51,598 nt of DNA from contig SEAY01000010.1 of NCBI GenBank assembly GCA_004144865.1, positions 1 to 51,598 of the forward strand. The letters run 5' to 3'. A program made the translations under genes and the position numbers. This document shows positions 1 to 9,183 of this stretch, in pieces. The notes under the pieces were generated by a model that was not told the origin of the DNA, made no database searches, and saw only the letters and a program-made list of their open reading frames with translations. The DNA comes from Comamonadaceae bacterium. GTDB taxonomy: Bacteria > Pseudomonadota > Gammaproteobacteria > Burkholderiales > Burkholderiaceae_C. The number at the start of each line of letters is the position of its first letter. The stretch's first letter is position 1.

Positions 1-24
1 ACGTAAACGTCAACGCACGCCGCC

Positions 25-486
25 ATGGACGCACCGCGCTTCGAACCGCAGGACCCCGGCTACACGGAGCGCGTCCGCGCCAGTTTCGCGCAGCAGGGCG
101 CGATGCAGACGATAGGCGCCATGCTGGCGGACATCGCGCCGGGCCGCGTGGTGATCGAGCTGCCCTGGAACAAGGCGGTCACCCAGCAGCACGGTTTCGT
201 CCACGCCGGCATGCTGGCCGCGGCGCTCGATTCGGCCTGCGGCTACGCCGCATCCACGCTGATGCCGGCCGACGCCGGCGTGCTGACCATCGAATTCAAG
301 ATCAACCTGCTGGCGCCCGCCCAGGGCGAGCGCTTCCGCATGGAAGGCGTGGTGATCAAGCCCGGCCGCACCATCACCGTCACCGAGGGGCGTTGCATCG
401 CCCTGCACGAGGGACGCGAGAAGCTGGTGGCCACCATGGGCGCGACGCTCATGACGATCACCGGCCGCCAGGACATCAAGCACTGA
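25..486 (+). CDS. PaaI-family hotdog-fold acyl-CoA thioesterase
   Basis: This 153-residue protein is the usual length for a single-domain hotdog thioesterase of the PaaI/YdiI type, which hydrolyses acyl- or aryl-CoA thioesters in the cytoplasm. The segment [20 protein letters not shown] (about residues 53-72) matches the family signature HGG/HAGxxxxLxDxAxG, with the general acid/base Asp in the helix. [14 protein letters not shown] is the typical following strand. It starts 24 bases from the window edge, so an upstream partner cannot be judged. An isovaleryl-CoA dehydrogenase follows 10 bp downstream, which suggests a shared transcript and a role in clearing acyl-CoA during branched-chain or fatty acid breakdown. 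The substrate is not determinable from sequence alone. Confidence 0.88.
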   Translation: MDAPRFEPQDPGYTERVRASFAQQGAMQTIGAMLADIAPGRVVIELPWNKAVTQQHGFVHAGMLAAALDSACGYAASTLMPADAGVLTIEFKINLLAPAQGERFRMEGVVIKPGRTITVTEGRCIALHEGREKLVATMGATLMTITGRQDIKH

Positions 487-496
487 AGGAGACACC

Positions 497-1675
497 ATGC
501 AGCTACCCGGCCTGAACTTCGGCCTCGGCGAGGACCTCGAGGCGCTGCGCGACAGCGTGCAGGCCTTCGCGCAGGCGGAGATCGCCCCGCGCGCCGCGGA
601 GATCGACCGCAGCGACCAGTTCCCCATGGACCTGTGGCGCAAGATGGGCGAGCTCGGCGTCCTGGGCATCACCGTACCCGAGGAGTACGGCGGCGCCAAC
701 ATGGGCTACCTCGCGCACATGATCGCGATGGAGGAGATCTCCCGCGCCTCGGCGTCGGTGGGCCTCTCCTACGGCGCGCACAGCAACCTGTGCGTCAACC
801 AGATCAAGCGCAATGGCAGCGAGGCGCAGAAGAAGAAGTACCTGCCCAAGCTGATTTCCGGCGAGCACGTCGGCGCGCTGGCGATGAGCGAGTCCGGCGC
901 CGGCAGCGACGTGATCTCCATGAAGCTGAAGGCCGAGGACAAGGGCGGCTACTACGTCCTGAACGGCAACAAGTTCTGGATCACCAACGGCCCCGACGCC
1001 GACACGCTGGTCGTGTACGCCAAGACCGAGCCGGAGCTCGGCGCGCGCGGCGTCACGGCCTTCCTGATCGAGAAGGGCATGAAGGGCTTCTCCATCGCGC
1101 AGAAGCTCGACAAGCTCGGCATGCGCGGCAGCCACACCGGCGAGCTCGTGTTCCAGGACGTGGAAGTGCCGGCCGAAAACGTGCTGGGCAACCTCAATGG
1201 CGGCGCCAAGGTGCTGATGAGCGGCCTCGACTACGAGCGTGCGGTGCTGGCCGCGGGCCCGATCGGGATCATGCAGTCCGTGATGGACAACGTCGTTCCG
1301 TACATCCACGACCGCAAGCAGTTCGGCCAGAGCATCGGCGAGTTCCAGCTCATCCAGGGCAAGGTCGCGGACATGTACACCATCCTGCAGGCGGCGCGCG
1401 CCTACTGCTACACGGTGGGCAAGAACCTCGACATGCTGGGCAGCGAGCACGTGCGCCAGGTGCGCAAGGACTGCGCCTCCGTGATCCTGTACTGCGCCGA
1501 GAAGGCCACCTGGATGGCGGGCGAGGGGATCCAGATCTTCGGCGGGAACGGCTACATCAACGAGTACCCGCTCGGTCGCCTGTGGCGCGACGCCAAGCTG
1601 TACGAGATCGGCGCCGGCACCAGCGAGATCCGCCGCATGCTGATCGGACGCGAGCTGTTCGCCGAGACGATGTGA
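497..1675 (+). CDS. liuA: Isovaleryl-CoA dehydrogenase
   Basis: This 392-residue flavoprotein has full acyl-CoA dehydrogenase length and oxidises isovaleryl-CoA to 3-methylcrotonyl-CoA in leucine catabolism, passing electrons to ETF. The sequence shows the N-terminal helical domain, the FAD/substrate strand region ([21 protein letters not shown]) and the C-terminal [20 protein letters not shown] block. The catalytic Glu typical of isovaleryl-CoA dehydrogenases lies in [13 protein letters not shown], and the C-terminal position that carries Glu in short-chain enzymes reads [12 protein letters not shown] instead, which supports the isovaleryl assignment. An AAGGAG Shine-Dalgarno sits just before the ATG. 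The other leucine-degradation genes are not in this window. The thiolase at 4670 could serve the same pathway. Confidence 0.93.
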   Translation: MQLPGLNFGLGEDLEALRDSVQAFAQAEIAPRAAEIDRSDQFPMDLWRKMGELGVLGITVPEEYGGANMGYLAHMIAMEEISRASASVGLSYGAHSNLCVNQIKRNGSEAQKKKYLPKLISGEHVGALAMSESGAGSDVISMKLKAEDKGGYYVLNGNKFWITNGPDADTLVVYAKTEPELGARGVTAFLIEKGMKGFSIAQKLDKLGMRGSHTGELVFQDVEVPAENVLGNLNGGAKVLMSGLDYERAVLAAGPIGIMQSVMDNVVPYIHDRKQFGQSIGEFQLIQGKVADMYTILQAARAYCYTVGKNLDMLGSEHVRQVRKDCASVILYCAEKATWMAGEGIQIFGGNGYINEYPLGRLWRDAKLYEIGAGTSEIRRMLIGRELFAETM

Positions 1676-1702
1676 CGATGGCGAAAACCGCACAATAAGC
1701 GC

Positions 1703-2353
1703 ATGCCGAACATCCAGGACCTTTTCACCCACAACCGCGCCTGGGCCGCGGAGATGGAGCGCACCCGTCCCGGCTTCTTCTCCGCGCTGACGAAGCAGCA
1801 GAAGCCCAAGTTCATGTGGATCGGCTGCTCCGACAGCCGCGTGCCCGCGAACCAGATCACGGGACTCGAGCCGGGCGAGGTGTTCGTCCACCGCAACGTG
1901 GCCAACGTCGTGGTGCACTCGGACCTCAACGCGCTGTCCACCGTGCAGTTCGCGGTGGAGATGCTGAAGGTGGAGCACATCATGGTGGTGGGCCACTACG
2001 GCTGCGGGGGCGTGCTCACGGCGCTGCATGGCCAGCGCATCGGGCTGGCCGACAACTGGATTCGCCACATCCAGGACGTGCGCGACCGGCACCGCGGCCT
2101 CCTCGACAACATGGCGCCGGACAAGCGTGCCGACGCGCTGGTGGACCTGAACGTCATCGAGCAGGTCGTGAACCTCTGCGTCAGCACCGTGATGGTCGAC
2201 GCGTGGGCCAAGAACCAGAAGGTCAGCGTCCATGGCTGGGCGTTCGGCGTCCACGACGGACTGCTGCAGGACCTGGGCATGACGGTGACCAGCACCGAAT
2301 CCATCGAGACCACCTACCGGGCTGCCGTCGAGGCCGTGATGGCCAAGTACTGA
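1703..2353 (+). CDS. can: Beta-class carbonic anhydrase
   Basis: This 216-residue zinc enzyme interconverts CO2 and bicarbonate in the cytosol. The zinc-binding and dyad residues are visible: C42 and D44 within GCSDSRVPA, and the HYGCGGV motif near residue 98 supplying the other His and Cys ligands. Length fits the beta class (Can/CynT2 type). It lies 27 bp after the isovaleryl-CoA dehydrogenase and 2 bp before aceK, so it is probably cotranscribed. Bicarbonate supply would suit carboxylases in leucine degradation (methylcrotonyl-CoA carboxylase), but this link is an inference from adjacency. Confidence 0.95.
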   Translation: MPNIQDLFTHNRAWAAEMERTRPGFFSALTKQQKPKFMWIGCSDSRVPANQITGLEPGEVFVHRNVANVVVHSDLNALSTVQFAVEMLKVEHIMVVGHYGCGGVLTALHGQRIGLADNWIRHIQDVRDRHRGLLDNMAPDKRADALVDLNVIEQVVNLCVSTVMVDAWAKNQKVSVHGWAFGVHDGLLQDLGMTVTSTESIETTYRAAVEAVMAKY

Positions 2354-2355
2354 CG

Positions 2356-4176
2356 ATGTTCCCCCAGCGCCTGGACTCGCCGCTTGCCTACGACATCGCC
2401 AAGGCGATGCTCGACGGCTTCAACCGGCATTACCGGCTGTTCCGGTCCGAGTCCGCGCGCGCCAAGCACCGTTTCGAGACGGCGGACTGGCACGCGCAGC
2501 AGCGCGCCCAGCGCGAGCGCATCGAGTTCTACGACCTGCGGGTGAAGGAGGCGGTGCAGCGCCTCGAGAAGGAGTTCAAGGCCGGCGAGCAGACCATGGA
2601 CGTGTGGCACCAGGTGAAGCTGCACTACATCGGCCTGCTGATCGACCACCACCAGCCGGAGCTGGCGGAGACCTTCTTCAACTCGGTCACCACCAAGATC
2701 CTGCACCGCACCTACTTCCACAACGACTTCATCTTCGTGCGCCCCGCGGTCAGCACGGAGTACATCGAGAACGACGAGCCGTCGGCCACCGCCACCTACC
2801 GCAGCTACTACCCCACGCGCGAGACGCTGCAGGAGAACGTGGTGCGCATCGTCGACAACTTCCGGCTGCAGCGTCCCTTCGAGGACCTGGAGCGGGATGC
2901 GGGGCTGGTCGTCGAGGCGATAGGCGCGCGCCTGCACCACGTGAAGCTGCGCGCCAACTTCCAGGTCCAGGTGCTCTCGTCGCTGTTCTTCCGCAATAAG
3001 GGCGCCTACGTGGTCGGCAAGATCATCAACGGCTTTTCCGAGCTGCCCTTCGCGCTGCCCATCCTGCACGACCGGCAGGGCAAGCTGGTCATCGACGCCT
3101 GCCTGTTCGGCGAGGACGAGCTGCAGATGCTGTTCTCCTTCGCCCGCGCCTACTTCATGGTGGACATGGGCATCCCGTCCGCCTACGTGCAGTTCCTGCG
3201 CTCGCTCATGCCGCGCAAGCCTCGCGGCGAGATCTACAGCGCGCTCGGCCTCGCGAAGCAGGGCAAGACGCTGTTCTACCGCGACTTCCTCTACCACCTG
3301 AAGCACTCCAGCGACAAGTTCCGCATCGCCCCCGGCATCAAGGGCATGGTGATGCTGGTGTTCGACCTGCCGTCCTTTCCCTACGTGTTCAAGGTGATCA
3401 AGGACCTCTACCCGCCGCAGAAGGACACCACGCGCGAGCAGATCCAGGGCAAGTACCTGCTGGTCAAGCAGCACGATCGCGTCGGCCGCATGGCGGACAC
3501 GCTGGAGTACAGCGAGGTGGCCTTCGCGCGGGAGCGCTTCGAGGACGAACTGATCGAGGAGATCCGCAAGTTCGCCCCCAGCCAGCTGGAGATCGGCGAC
3601 CGCGACGGTGACGGCCACGAGGAGGTGGTGATCAAGCACCTCTACATCGAACGCCGCATGATCCCGCTGAACATCTACCTGCAGGAAGCCTTCGATGCCG
3701 GCGAACCCGCCCAGGTGGAGCGCGCGGTGCTGGAGTACGGCAATGCCATCAAGGACCTGGTGGCCGCCAACATCTTCCCCGGCGACATGCTGTGGAAGAA
3801 CTTCGGCGTCACGCGCAACGGCAAGGTCGTGTTCTACGACTACGACGAAATCGAGTACCTCACCGACTGCAACTTCCGCCAGGTGCCGCTGCCGCGCACC
3901 GAGGAGGAGGAGATGTCCGGCGAAGTCTGGTACCGGGTCGGCCCGCGCGACGTGTTCCCGGAGACGTTCGAGCCCTTCCTCCTGGGCAATCCCGCGGTGC
4001 GCGAGGTGTTCATGAAGCACCACGCCGACCTGCTGGACCCCGCCTTCTGGCAGGGCCACAAGGAGCGCATCCTCGCCGGCCACGTGCACGACGTGTTCCC
4101 GTACGACCGCGAGAAGCGTTTCGCGCGCCGCCAGCAGGCGCACGACGCCCCGGTCCCCCAGGTGCAGCATGCGTGA
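2356..4176 (+). CDS. aceK: Isocitrate dehydrogenase kinase/phosphatase
   Basis: This 606-residue bifunctional enzyme phosphorylates and dephosphorylates isocitrate dehydrogenase and so controls carbon flow between the TCA cycle and the glyoxylate bypass. The start chosen is the ATG two bases after the carbonic anhydrase stop; the open frame continues upstream, but only as antisense-like overlap with that gene. Family hallmarks are visible: the N-terminal regulatory half ([20 protein letters not shown]), [15 protein letters not shown], the kinase ATP-binding lysine region ([10 protein letters not shown]) and the catalytic/metal segment [26 protein letters not shown]. Here aceK is separated from aceA/aceB, which is common in betaproteobacteria. 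Confidence 0.96.
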   Translation: MFPQRLDSPLAYDIAKAMLDGFNRHYRLFRSESARAKHRFETADWHAQQRAQRERIEFYDLRVKEAVQRLEKEFKAGEQTMDVWHQVKLHYIGLLIDHHQPELAETFFNSVTTKILHRTYFHNDFIFVRPAVSTEYIENDEPSATATYRSYYPTRETLQENVVRIVDNFRLQRPFEDLERDAGLVVEAIGARLHHVKLRANFQVQVLSSLFFRNKGAYVVGKIINGFSELPFALPILHDRQGKLVIDACLFGEDELQMLFSFARAYFMVDMGIPSAYVQFLRSLMPRKPRGEIYSALGLAKQGKTLFYRDFLYHLKHSSDKFRIAPGIKGMVMLVFDLPSFPYVFKVIKDLYPPQKDTTREQIQGKYLLVKQHDRVGRMADTLEYSEVAFARERFEDELIEEIRKFAPSQLEIGDRDGDGHEEVVIKHLYIERRMIPLNIYLQEAFDAGEPAQVERAVLEYGNAIKDLVAANIFPGDMLWKNFGVTRNGKVVFYDYDEIEYLTDCNFRQVPLPRTEEEEMSGEVWYRVGPRDVFPETFEPFLLGNPAVREVFMKHHADLLDPAFWQGHKERILAGHVHDVFPYDREKRFARRQQAHDAPVPQVQHA

Positions 4177-4657
4177 TGCCTGGGAGCTCGCCAGCTACAT
4201 CGTCACCGCGCTGGGCCTGCCGGTGGCGATCGTGTTCTTCGCCTGGGAGCAGCGCAAGGAACGCGACAACGAGGAGGAGGCGCAGTACCAGCAGCTCTCC
4301 GACGCGTACAACGATTTCCTCAAGGTGGTGCTCGTGCACCCCGACCTGCAACTGCGCAGCAACGAACCGCTGGAAAACCCCACGGCCGAGCAGCGCGAGC
4401 GCATGCTGGTGATCTTCGATATGCTGATTTCGCTGTTCGAGCGGGCCTACCTGGTCGCCTACAAGACCGACATGGGCGAGACGGAGGCGCGGCGCTGGAA
4501 CAGCTGGGACGACTACATGCGCGAGTGGTGCCGCCGCGAGGATTTCCACAACGTCCTGCCAGCGCTGCTGCGCGGCGAGGACCCCGAGTTCCAGGAATAC
4601 ATCCGCCGCATCGCCGAGGAAGAGCGCGGACCCATCACCATCCAGACCACGTACTAA
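4169..4657 (+). CDS. Hypothetical membrane-anchored protein
   Basis: This 162-residue protein is not assigned to a named family. It has one N-terminal membrane segment (about residues 6-25, [20 protein letters not shown]) followed directly by a charged coiled stretch ([20 protein letters not shown]) and a soluble, acidic, Trp-rich domain with [17 protein letters not shown] near residue 110. The layout resembles small bacterial proteins that anchor a cytoplasmic helical domain to the inner membrane. It overlaps the aceK stop by 8 bases, so translation is probably coupled to aceK, and it precedes a thiolase by 12 bases. No catalytic motif is evident. Confidence 0.75.
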   Translation: MRDAWELASYIVTALGLPVAIVFFAWEQRKERDNEEEAQYQQLSDAYNDFLKVVLVHPDLQLRSNEPLENPTAEQRERMLVIFDMLISLFERAYLVAYKTDMGETEARRWNSWDDYMREWCRREDFHNVLPALLRGEDPEFQEYIRRIAEEERGPITIQTTY

Positions 4658-4669
4658 GGAGTGAACACC

Positions 4670-5851
4670 ATGGCTGAATCCATCGTCATCGCCGGCGCCG
4701 CGCGCACCCCCATGGGAGGCTTCCAGGGCGACTTCTCCACCCTGGCCGCGCACGACCTCGGCGGCGCAGCCATCCGCGCCGCCGTCGAGCGCGCCGGCAT
4801 CTCGGCCGACGCGGTCGGCGAAGTGCTGTTCGGCAACTGCCTCATGGCGGGCCAGGGCCAGGCGCCCGCGCGGCAGGCCGCGTTCAAGGGTGGGCTGCCC
4901 AAGTCCGCGGGCGCCGTCACGCTGTCGAAGATGTGCGGCTCCGGCATGAAGGCCGCGATGTTCGCGCACGACATGCTGCTGGCCGGCACCCACGAGATCA
5001 TGGTCGCGGGCGGCATGGAGAGCATGACCAACGCGCCTTACCTCCTGCTCAAGGGCCGCGGCGGCTATCGCATGGGCCACGACAAGGTGTACGACCACAT
5101 GATGCTCGACGGCCTGGAGGACGCGTACGAAGCGGGCCGCTCCATGGGGACCTTCGGCGAGGACTGCGCGGCGAAATACAAGTTCTCGCGCGAGGCCCAG
5201 GACGCCTTCGCCACCGCATCGGTGCAGCGGGCGAAGAAGGCGACCGAGTCGGGTGCCTTCGCCGCCGAGATCACGCCGGTGACCGTGAAGACGCGCGCCG
5301 GCGAGAGCGTGATCAGCATCGACGAAGGCCCGGGCAAGGTGAAGCTGGACAAGATCCCGCAACTCAAGCCCGCCTTCAAGAAGGACGGCACCATCACCGC
5401 CGCTTCCAGCTCGAGCATCAACGACGGCGCCGCCGCGCTCGTGATGATGACGGAGAGCACGGCCAGGCGCCTGGGCGTGAAGCCGCTGGCGCGCATCGTC
5501 GGCCATGCCACGCACGCGCAGGAACCCGAGTGGTTCACCACGGCGCCCGTCGGCGCCACGCAGAAGCTGCTGGCGAAGACCGGATGGAAGGTCGCCGACG
5601 TGGATCTCTGGGAAGTGAACGAGGCCTTCGCCGTCGTGCCGATGGCCCTGATGGCGGAGCTCGGCGTGAAACACGACATCGTCAACGTCAACGGGGGCGC
5701 CTGCGCACTGGGCCATCCGATCGGCGCATCCGGCGCGCGCATCATGGTCACGCTGATCCACGCGCTGCAGGCGCGCGGCGGCAAGCGCGGCATCGCCACG
5801 CTGTGCATCGGCGGCGGCGAAGGCACGGCGGTGGCGATCGAGCTCGTGTGA
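4670..5851 (+). CDS. Acetyl-CoA C-acyltransferase (thiolase)
   Basis: This 393-residue thiolase either condenses two acetyl-CoA or cleaves 3-ketoacyl-CoA. Catalytic residues are all in place: the nucleophilic Cys in LSKMCGSGM (about residue 90), the GHPIGASGARI histidine block and the second Cys in TLCIGGGEGTA. The ATG at 4670 is preferred over the in-frame GTG at 4661 because AAGGAG at 4655-4660 sits at the correct distance upstream of it. Biosynthetic versus degradative function cannot be separated by sequence alone. The surrounding acyl-CoA dehydrogenases point to beta-oxidation or leucine catabolism. The 3' flank carries a REP-like double palindrome. Confidence 0.93.
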   Translation: MAESIVIAGAARTPMGGFQGDFSTLAAHDLGGAAIRAAVERAGISADAVGEVLFGNCLMAGQGQAPARQAAFKGGLPKSAGAVTLSKMCGSGMKAAMFAHDMLLAGTHEIMVAGGMESMTNAPYLLLKGRGGYRMGHDKVYDHMMLDGLEDAYEAGRSMGTFGEDCAAKYKFSREAQDAFATASVQRAKKATESGAFAAEITPVTVKTRAGESVISIDEGPGKVKLDKIPQLKPAFKKDGTITAASSSSINDGAAALVMMTESTARRLGVKPLARIVGHATHAQEPEWFTTAPVGATQKLLAKTGWKVADVDLWEVNEAFAVVPMALMAELGVKHDIVNVNGGACALGHPIGASGARIMVTLIHALQARGGKRGIATLCIGGGEGTAVAIELV

Positions 5852-5856
5852 ATTCC

Positions 5857-5940
5857 GCTGGGGTCGCCTGCGGCGAACCCAGCCTACGGGCCCGCACCGG
5901 TCCCGGAATGTAGGCTGGGTTCCCCGCAGCGGACCCCAGC
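5857..5940. repeat. REP-like double palindrome (BIME-like)
   Basis: Two 31-base units, 5857-5887 and 5910-5940, are inverted relative to each other. The first begins GCTGGGGTCGCC and ends ACCCAGCCTAC; the second begins GTAGGCTGGGTT and ends GACCCCAGC. Each unit is also a hairpin by itself. The element fills the gap between the thiolase and an SDR gene and belongs to the same GTAGG...ACCC family seen at 17564, 31251, 32151 and 47614. It may act as a transcription or mRNA-stability boundary. Confidence 0.8.
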
Positions 5941-5964
5941 TTGCGCCCCTTTCATCCAACCGCC

Positions 5965-6630
5965 ATGAACATCATCGTCCTGGGCGCCTCCCGCGGCATC
6001 GGCCTCGAATTCGTCCGCCAATACCGCGCGGCGGGTGCCTCCGTGATCGCCACGGCCCGCGACGCCGCCGGCCTGCAGCGCATCGAGGCACTGGGCGCGA
6101 AGGCGTTGAAGCTCGACGTCACCGATCCCGCCAGCATCAGCGGCCTCGGCTGGCAGCTCGATGGCGAGAAGATCGACGTGGCGCTGTACGTGGCGGGGGT
6201 CTATACGCGCGGCGGCGCGACCGAACCTCCCTCGCGCGAAGAGTTCGACCGCGCGATGCACACCAACGTGCTGGGGGCCATGCAGGCCATCCCGCAGGTG
6301 GCGCCGATGGTGGAGGCGGCCGGTGGCAAGTTCGTCTTCATCACCAGCGAGATGGGTCATATCGCCGGCGTGGACAGCAGCTACGGCTGGGTGTACCGCG
6401 TGAGCAAGGCCGCGCTCAACATGGCCGTCGCCGCGGCGCAGCCCGACTACCCTCGGGCCACTTTCGTCGCCATCAGCCCGGGCTGGGTGAAGACCGACAT
6501 GGGCGGCGCCGACGCGCCGCTGGAGGTCGGCGCCAGCGTCGAGTGGATGCGCCACACCATCGCCGCCGCGCAGCACAGGCGCCACGTGCAATTCCTCGAC
6601 TACAACGGCCAGCCCTTCAAGGGCTGGTAA
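5965..6630 (+). CDS. SDR-family oxidoreductase (C-factor-like)
   Basis: This 221-residue classical-type short-chain dehydrogenase has the N-terminal Rossmann motif GASRGIG at residues 7-13 and an AGVYTR segment equivalent to NNAG. The catalytic Ser is in FITSEMGHI, and a YGWVYRVSKAAL segment provides Tyr and Lys (YRVSK). It resembles the CsgA/C-factor group of short SDRs. The ATG at 5965 starts directly at the first beta strand (MNIIVLGASRG). The gene is followed after 9 bases by an acyl-CoA dehydrogenase, which suggests joint expression. Substrate unknown. Confidence 0.88.
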   Translation: MNIIVLGASRGIGLEFVRQYRAAGASVIATARDAAGLQRIEALGAKALKLDVTDPASISGLGWQLDGEKIDVALYVAGVYTRGGATEPPSREEFDRAMHTNVLGAMQAIPQVAPMVEAAGGKFVFITSEMGHIAGVDSSYGWVYRVSKAALNMAVAAAQPDYPRATFVAISPGWVKTDMGGADAPLEVGASVEWMRHTIAAAQHRRHVQFLDYNGQPFKGW

Positions 6631-6639
6631 TCCTCCTCC

Positions 6640-7770
6640 ATGCTGCTGAACCCCGACCAGGAAATGATCCGCGACGCCGTGCGCGATTTCGCGCGCGAGC
6701 AGCTCTGGCCCCATGCCGCGCGCTGGGACCGCGAGCGCACCTTCCCGCGCGAGGCGCACCGCGGGCTCGCCGCGCTGGGGGCCTACGGCATCTGCGTGCC
6801 CGAGGAATACGGCGGGGCGGGGCTGGACTACGTCACGCTCGCCCTGGTGCTGGAGGAGATCGCGGCCGGCGACGGTGGCACCAGCACCGCGATCAGCGTC
6901 ACCAACTGCCCGGTCAACGCCATCCTCATGCGCTATGGCAGCGAGGCGCAGAAGCGCCAGTGGCTCACCCGACTCGCCCAGGGCGAATTGCTCGGTGTGT
7001 TCTGCCTCACCGAGCCGCACGTGGGCAGCGACGCCTCGGCCCTGCGCACCACCGCCACGCGCGATGGAGGCGACTACGTGATCAACGGCGTCAAGCAGTT
7101 CATTACCAGCGGGCAGAACGGCCAGCTCGCCATCGTGATCGCCGTCACCGACAAGGGCGCCGGCAAGCGCGGCATGAGCGCCTTCCTGGTTCCCACCGAC
7201 ACGCCCGGCTACGTCGTCGCGCGTCTGGAGGAGAAAGTGGGCCAGCACTCCAGCGACACCGCGCAGATCCGCTTCGAGGATTGCCGCATCCCCGCGGCCA
7301 ACCTCATCGGCGAGGAGGGCGAGGGCTACAAGATCGCGCTGTCTTCGCTCGAAGGCGGCCGCATCGGCATCGCGGCGCAGAGCCTGGGGATGGCGCGCAG
7401 CGCCTTCGAGGTCGCGCTGCAATATGCCAAGGAGCGCGAGAGCTTCGGCACCGCCATCTTCAACCACCAGGCGGTGGGCTTCCGCCTCGCCGACTGCGCC
7501 ACGCAGCTCGAAGCCGCCCGCCAGCTGATCTGGCATGCGGCCGCCCTGCGCGACGCGGGACGTCCGTGCCTGAAGGAAGCGGCCATGGCCAAGCTGTTCG
7601 CCAGCGAGATGGCCGAGCAGGTGTGCAGCGCCGCGATCCAGACGCTGGGCGGCTACGGCTATGTGAGCGACTTCCCCGTGGAGCGCATCTGGCGCGACGT
7701 GCGCGTGTGCCAGATCTACGAGGGCACGTCGGACGTGCAGAAGATCCTGATCCAGCGCGCGCTGGCCTAG
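6640..7770 (+). CDS. Acyl-CoA dehydrogenase, short/medium-chain type
   Basis: This 376-residue FAD-dependent acyl-CoA dehydrogenase has the family blocks FCLTEPHVGSDASAL, QFITSGQNG and QTLGGYGYVSDFPVERIWRD. The catalytic Glu of the short/medium-chain group is present in IYEGTSDVQKI near the C terminus, unlike the isovaleryl-type enzyme at 497. It should oxidise saturated acyl-CoA to the 2-enoyl-CoA in beta-oxidation. It sits 9 bp after an SDR gene. The exact chain length cannot be read from sequence. Confidence 0.92.
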   Translation: MLLNPDQEMIRDAVRDFAREQLWPHAARWDRERTFPREAHRGLAALGAYGICVPEEYGGAGLDYVTLALVLEEIAAGDGGTSTAISVTNCPVNAILMRYGSEAQKRQWLTRLAQGELLGVFCLTEPHVGSDASALRTTATRDGGDYVINGVKQFITSGQNGQLAIVIAVTDKGAGKRGMSAFLVPTDTPGYVVARLEEKVGQHSSDTAQIRFEDCRIPAANLIGEEGEGYKIALSSLEGGRIGIAAQSLGMARSAFEVALQYAKERESFGTAIFNHQAVGFRLADCATQLEAARQLIWHAAALRDAGRPCLKEAAMAKLFASEMAEQVCSAAIQTLGGYGYVSDFPVERIWRDVRVCQIYEGTSDVQKILIQRALA

Positions 7771-7861
7771 GAGGCTGCGCCGCGCAGACTCCCAGGGGCC
7801 TGCGTCAGGCGGCCCGCCAGCTCCTGTGCGAAACTCCGCGCATCCCCATCCGGAGAACCAG

Positions 7862-8284
7862 ATGAAGCAGCGGGTATTCCTCGCCGAAGACCTTTCGCGC
7901 ATGCGCGGGCTGCTCGTCGACCTGTTCTCCTCCACCGGCGACTTCCAGGTGGTAGGCACGGCCTGCACCGAACAGGAGGCCGAACGCTGGCTGGCAAGCC
8001 ACGGCGACGAGTGGGACCTGGCCATCATCGACCTGGTGCTCGACGAGGGCAGCGGAACGAACGTGGTGAAACGCGCCCGCCAGAAGAACTATGGCGGCGT
8101 GGTCGCCGTGCTGGCCAGCTGCGTCACGGAGAACCTGCGCGAACACTGCTATGCCCTGGGTGCGGACACCGTGTTCGACGAGGCGGAGACCGGGCGCTTC
8201 CTGCTGTGGCTCGGCAAGGTGGGCGCCGACCTGCCGGCGCCTCCGGGGCCCGGAGCGCGCGTGCTGCCGGCTGTTCGCGCCTAG
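7862..8284 (+). CDS. Stand-alone response-regulator receiver protein (atypical)
   Basis: This 140-residue protein is a single CheY-like receiver domain without an output domain. The ATG at 7862 is chosen because GGAGA precedes it and the receiver begins at once (MKQRVFLAED). The acidic pair E9-D10 and the phosphoacceptor D57 (LAIIDLVLDEGSG) are present, but the usual conserved Lys is missing: the segment reads DTVFDEAET, whereas the paralogue at 26999 has VISKAEF. The C terminus is Pro/Ala-rich. It is convergent with another receiver-like gene, overlapping it tail-to-tail by 4 bases. It may be a phosphate sink or a degenerate adaptor. Its partner kinase is not known. Confidence 0.85.
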   Translation: MKQRVFLAEDLSRMRGLLVDLFSSTGDFQVVGTACTEQEAERWLASHGDEWDLAIIDLVLDEGSGTNVVKRARQKNYGGVVAVLASCVTENLREHCYALGADTVFDEAETGRFLLWLGKVGADLPAPPGPGARVLPAVRA

Positions 8285-8697
8285 CGCGCGCGATCCTGCA
8301 GGAAGCTGCGAAAGGCGACGAGGTCCCCTTTCTCGAGCACGTGGTACACGCCCATCGCGGCGCAGCGCTCGCGCACTTCACGCCAGAGATGATCGACCAC
8401 GGCCACCAGCGTGCCGGCCCGGCGTTGCGACAACAGGCGCTGCACGGCCTCCGGGGCGTCTCCCTCCTGCAGCCCCACGTCGACGAAAGCCAGGTGGTAG
8501 CCGTCGCGGTCCCACATGTGCCAGTCGATCGCGTCCTGCGCGGTGCGGAAGGTGCCGGCGAGCTGCAGTGCCGGCAGCGACCTGACGATTTCCGCCATGC
8601 GCAGCAGCAGCGGCGCCGGCTGGACCACGAGCACCACGCGCTGCGGCCCGCCGACCCGGAGGCGTTCGTTGGTGGGAGTGTTGCCCGGGATGGCCAT
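8281..8697 (-). CDS. Degenerate (pseudo-)receiver domain protein
   Basis: This 138-residue protein is homologous by layout to the receiver at 7862. It keeps the phosphoacceptor-like Asp in HLAFVDVGLQEGDAP and the Lys in YHVLEKGDLVAF, but the first strand reads RVVLVVQPAPLLL and lacks the acidic pair that binds Mg2+. It is therefore probably unable to be phosphorylated normally and may act as a pseudo-receiver. The start is the ATG at 8697 (MAIPGNTPTNERL); the open frame upstream of it runs antisense to the rhodanese gene. A plausible sigma-70 promoter lies just upstream. Confidence 0.78.
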   Translation of the reverse strand: MAIPGNTPTNERLRVGGPQRVVLVVQPAPLLLRMAEIVRSLPALQLAGTFRTAQDAIDWHMWDRDGYHLAFVDVGLQEGDAPEAVQRLLSQRRAGTLVAVVDHLWREVRERCAAMGVYHVLEKGDLVAFRSFLQDRAR

Positions 8698-8710
8698 GCG
8701 TTTCGCGCAC

Positions 8711-8738
8711 ACTATACGATTCCCCAGCCGCCGCGCAA
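8711..8738 (-). promoter_or_regulatory. Putative sigma-70 promoter for the minus-strand pseudo-receiver gene
   Basis: On the minus strand, TTGCGC (8738-8733) and TATAGT (8716-8711) are separated by 16 bases, with the gene's ATG only 13 bases beyond the -10 box. The leader would therefore be very short. The call rests on motif match and spacing only. Confidence 0.35.
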
Positions 8739-8763
8739 GGACTCGCGCGCAGGAGCAAAGAAC

Positions 8764-9183
8764 ATGACGATCACCAAGGGATACCGCGCGCTCGTCGACG
8801 AGGCGATGGCGCAGGTGAAGACCTACAGCGTGGGGCAGGTGCGCGAGCGCCTCGGCCAGGCGGACCTGCAGCTCGTGGACATCCGCGACGTCCGCGAGCT
8901 GCAGGCCGAGGGCACGGTGCCGGGCAGCTTCCACGCGCCGCGCGGCATGCTGGAGTTCTGGGTCGACCCGGAGTCGCCGTACTTCAAGCCGGTGTTCGCC
9001 GGCGAAGGCAAGGAGTACGTGCTGTTCTGCGGCGCCGGCTGGCGCAGCGCGCTGGCGGCGAAGACGCTGCAGGACATGGGCATGCGCAACGTGGCGCACA
9101 TCGACGGCGGCTTCACCGACTGGGTGAAGCAGGGCGCGCCCACCGAGACCCTGGAACAGCGCAAGGCGAAGAAGCCCGCATGA
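8764..9183 (+). CDS. Rhodanese-like domain protein
   Basis: This 139-residue single-domain sulfurtransferase-like protein carries the active-site loop CGAGWR in EYVLFCGAGWRSALAAKTL, so the catalytic Cys is retained. VDIRDVRELQAEGTVPGSFHA is the typical rhodanese beta-strand/loop. An AGGAG Shine-Dalgarno at 8751-8755 supports the ATG. The gene overlaps the next, ychJ-like gene by 4 bases (ATGA), so both are translationally coupled. It probably transfers or senses sulfane sulfur in the cytoplasm; the acceptor is unknown. Confidence 0.92.
   Translation: MTITKGYRALVDEAMAQVKTYSVGQVRERLGQADLQLVDIRDVRELQAEGTVPGSFHAPRGMLEFWVDPESPYFKPVFAGEGKEYVLFCGAGWRSALAAKTLQDMGMRNVAHIDGGFTDWVKQGAPTETLEQRKAKKPA

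Noticed and set aside
503..2254. Long minus-strand open frame (583 codons) opposite the isovaleryl-CoA dehydrogenase and carbonic anhydrase genes
   Set aside because: It is an antisense shadow typical of GC-rich DNA: low-complexity His/Val/Ala/Arg composition, no motifs, and both plus-strand genes are well supported. Similar shadows opposite aceK, the kinases and urtB were dropped for the same reason.
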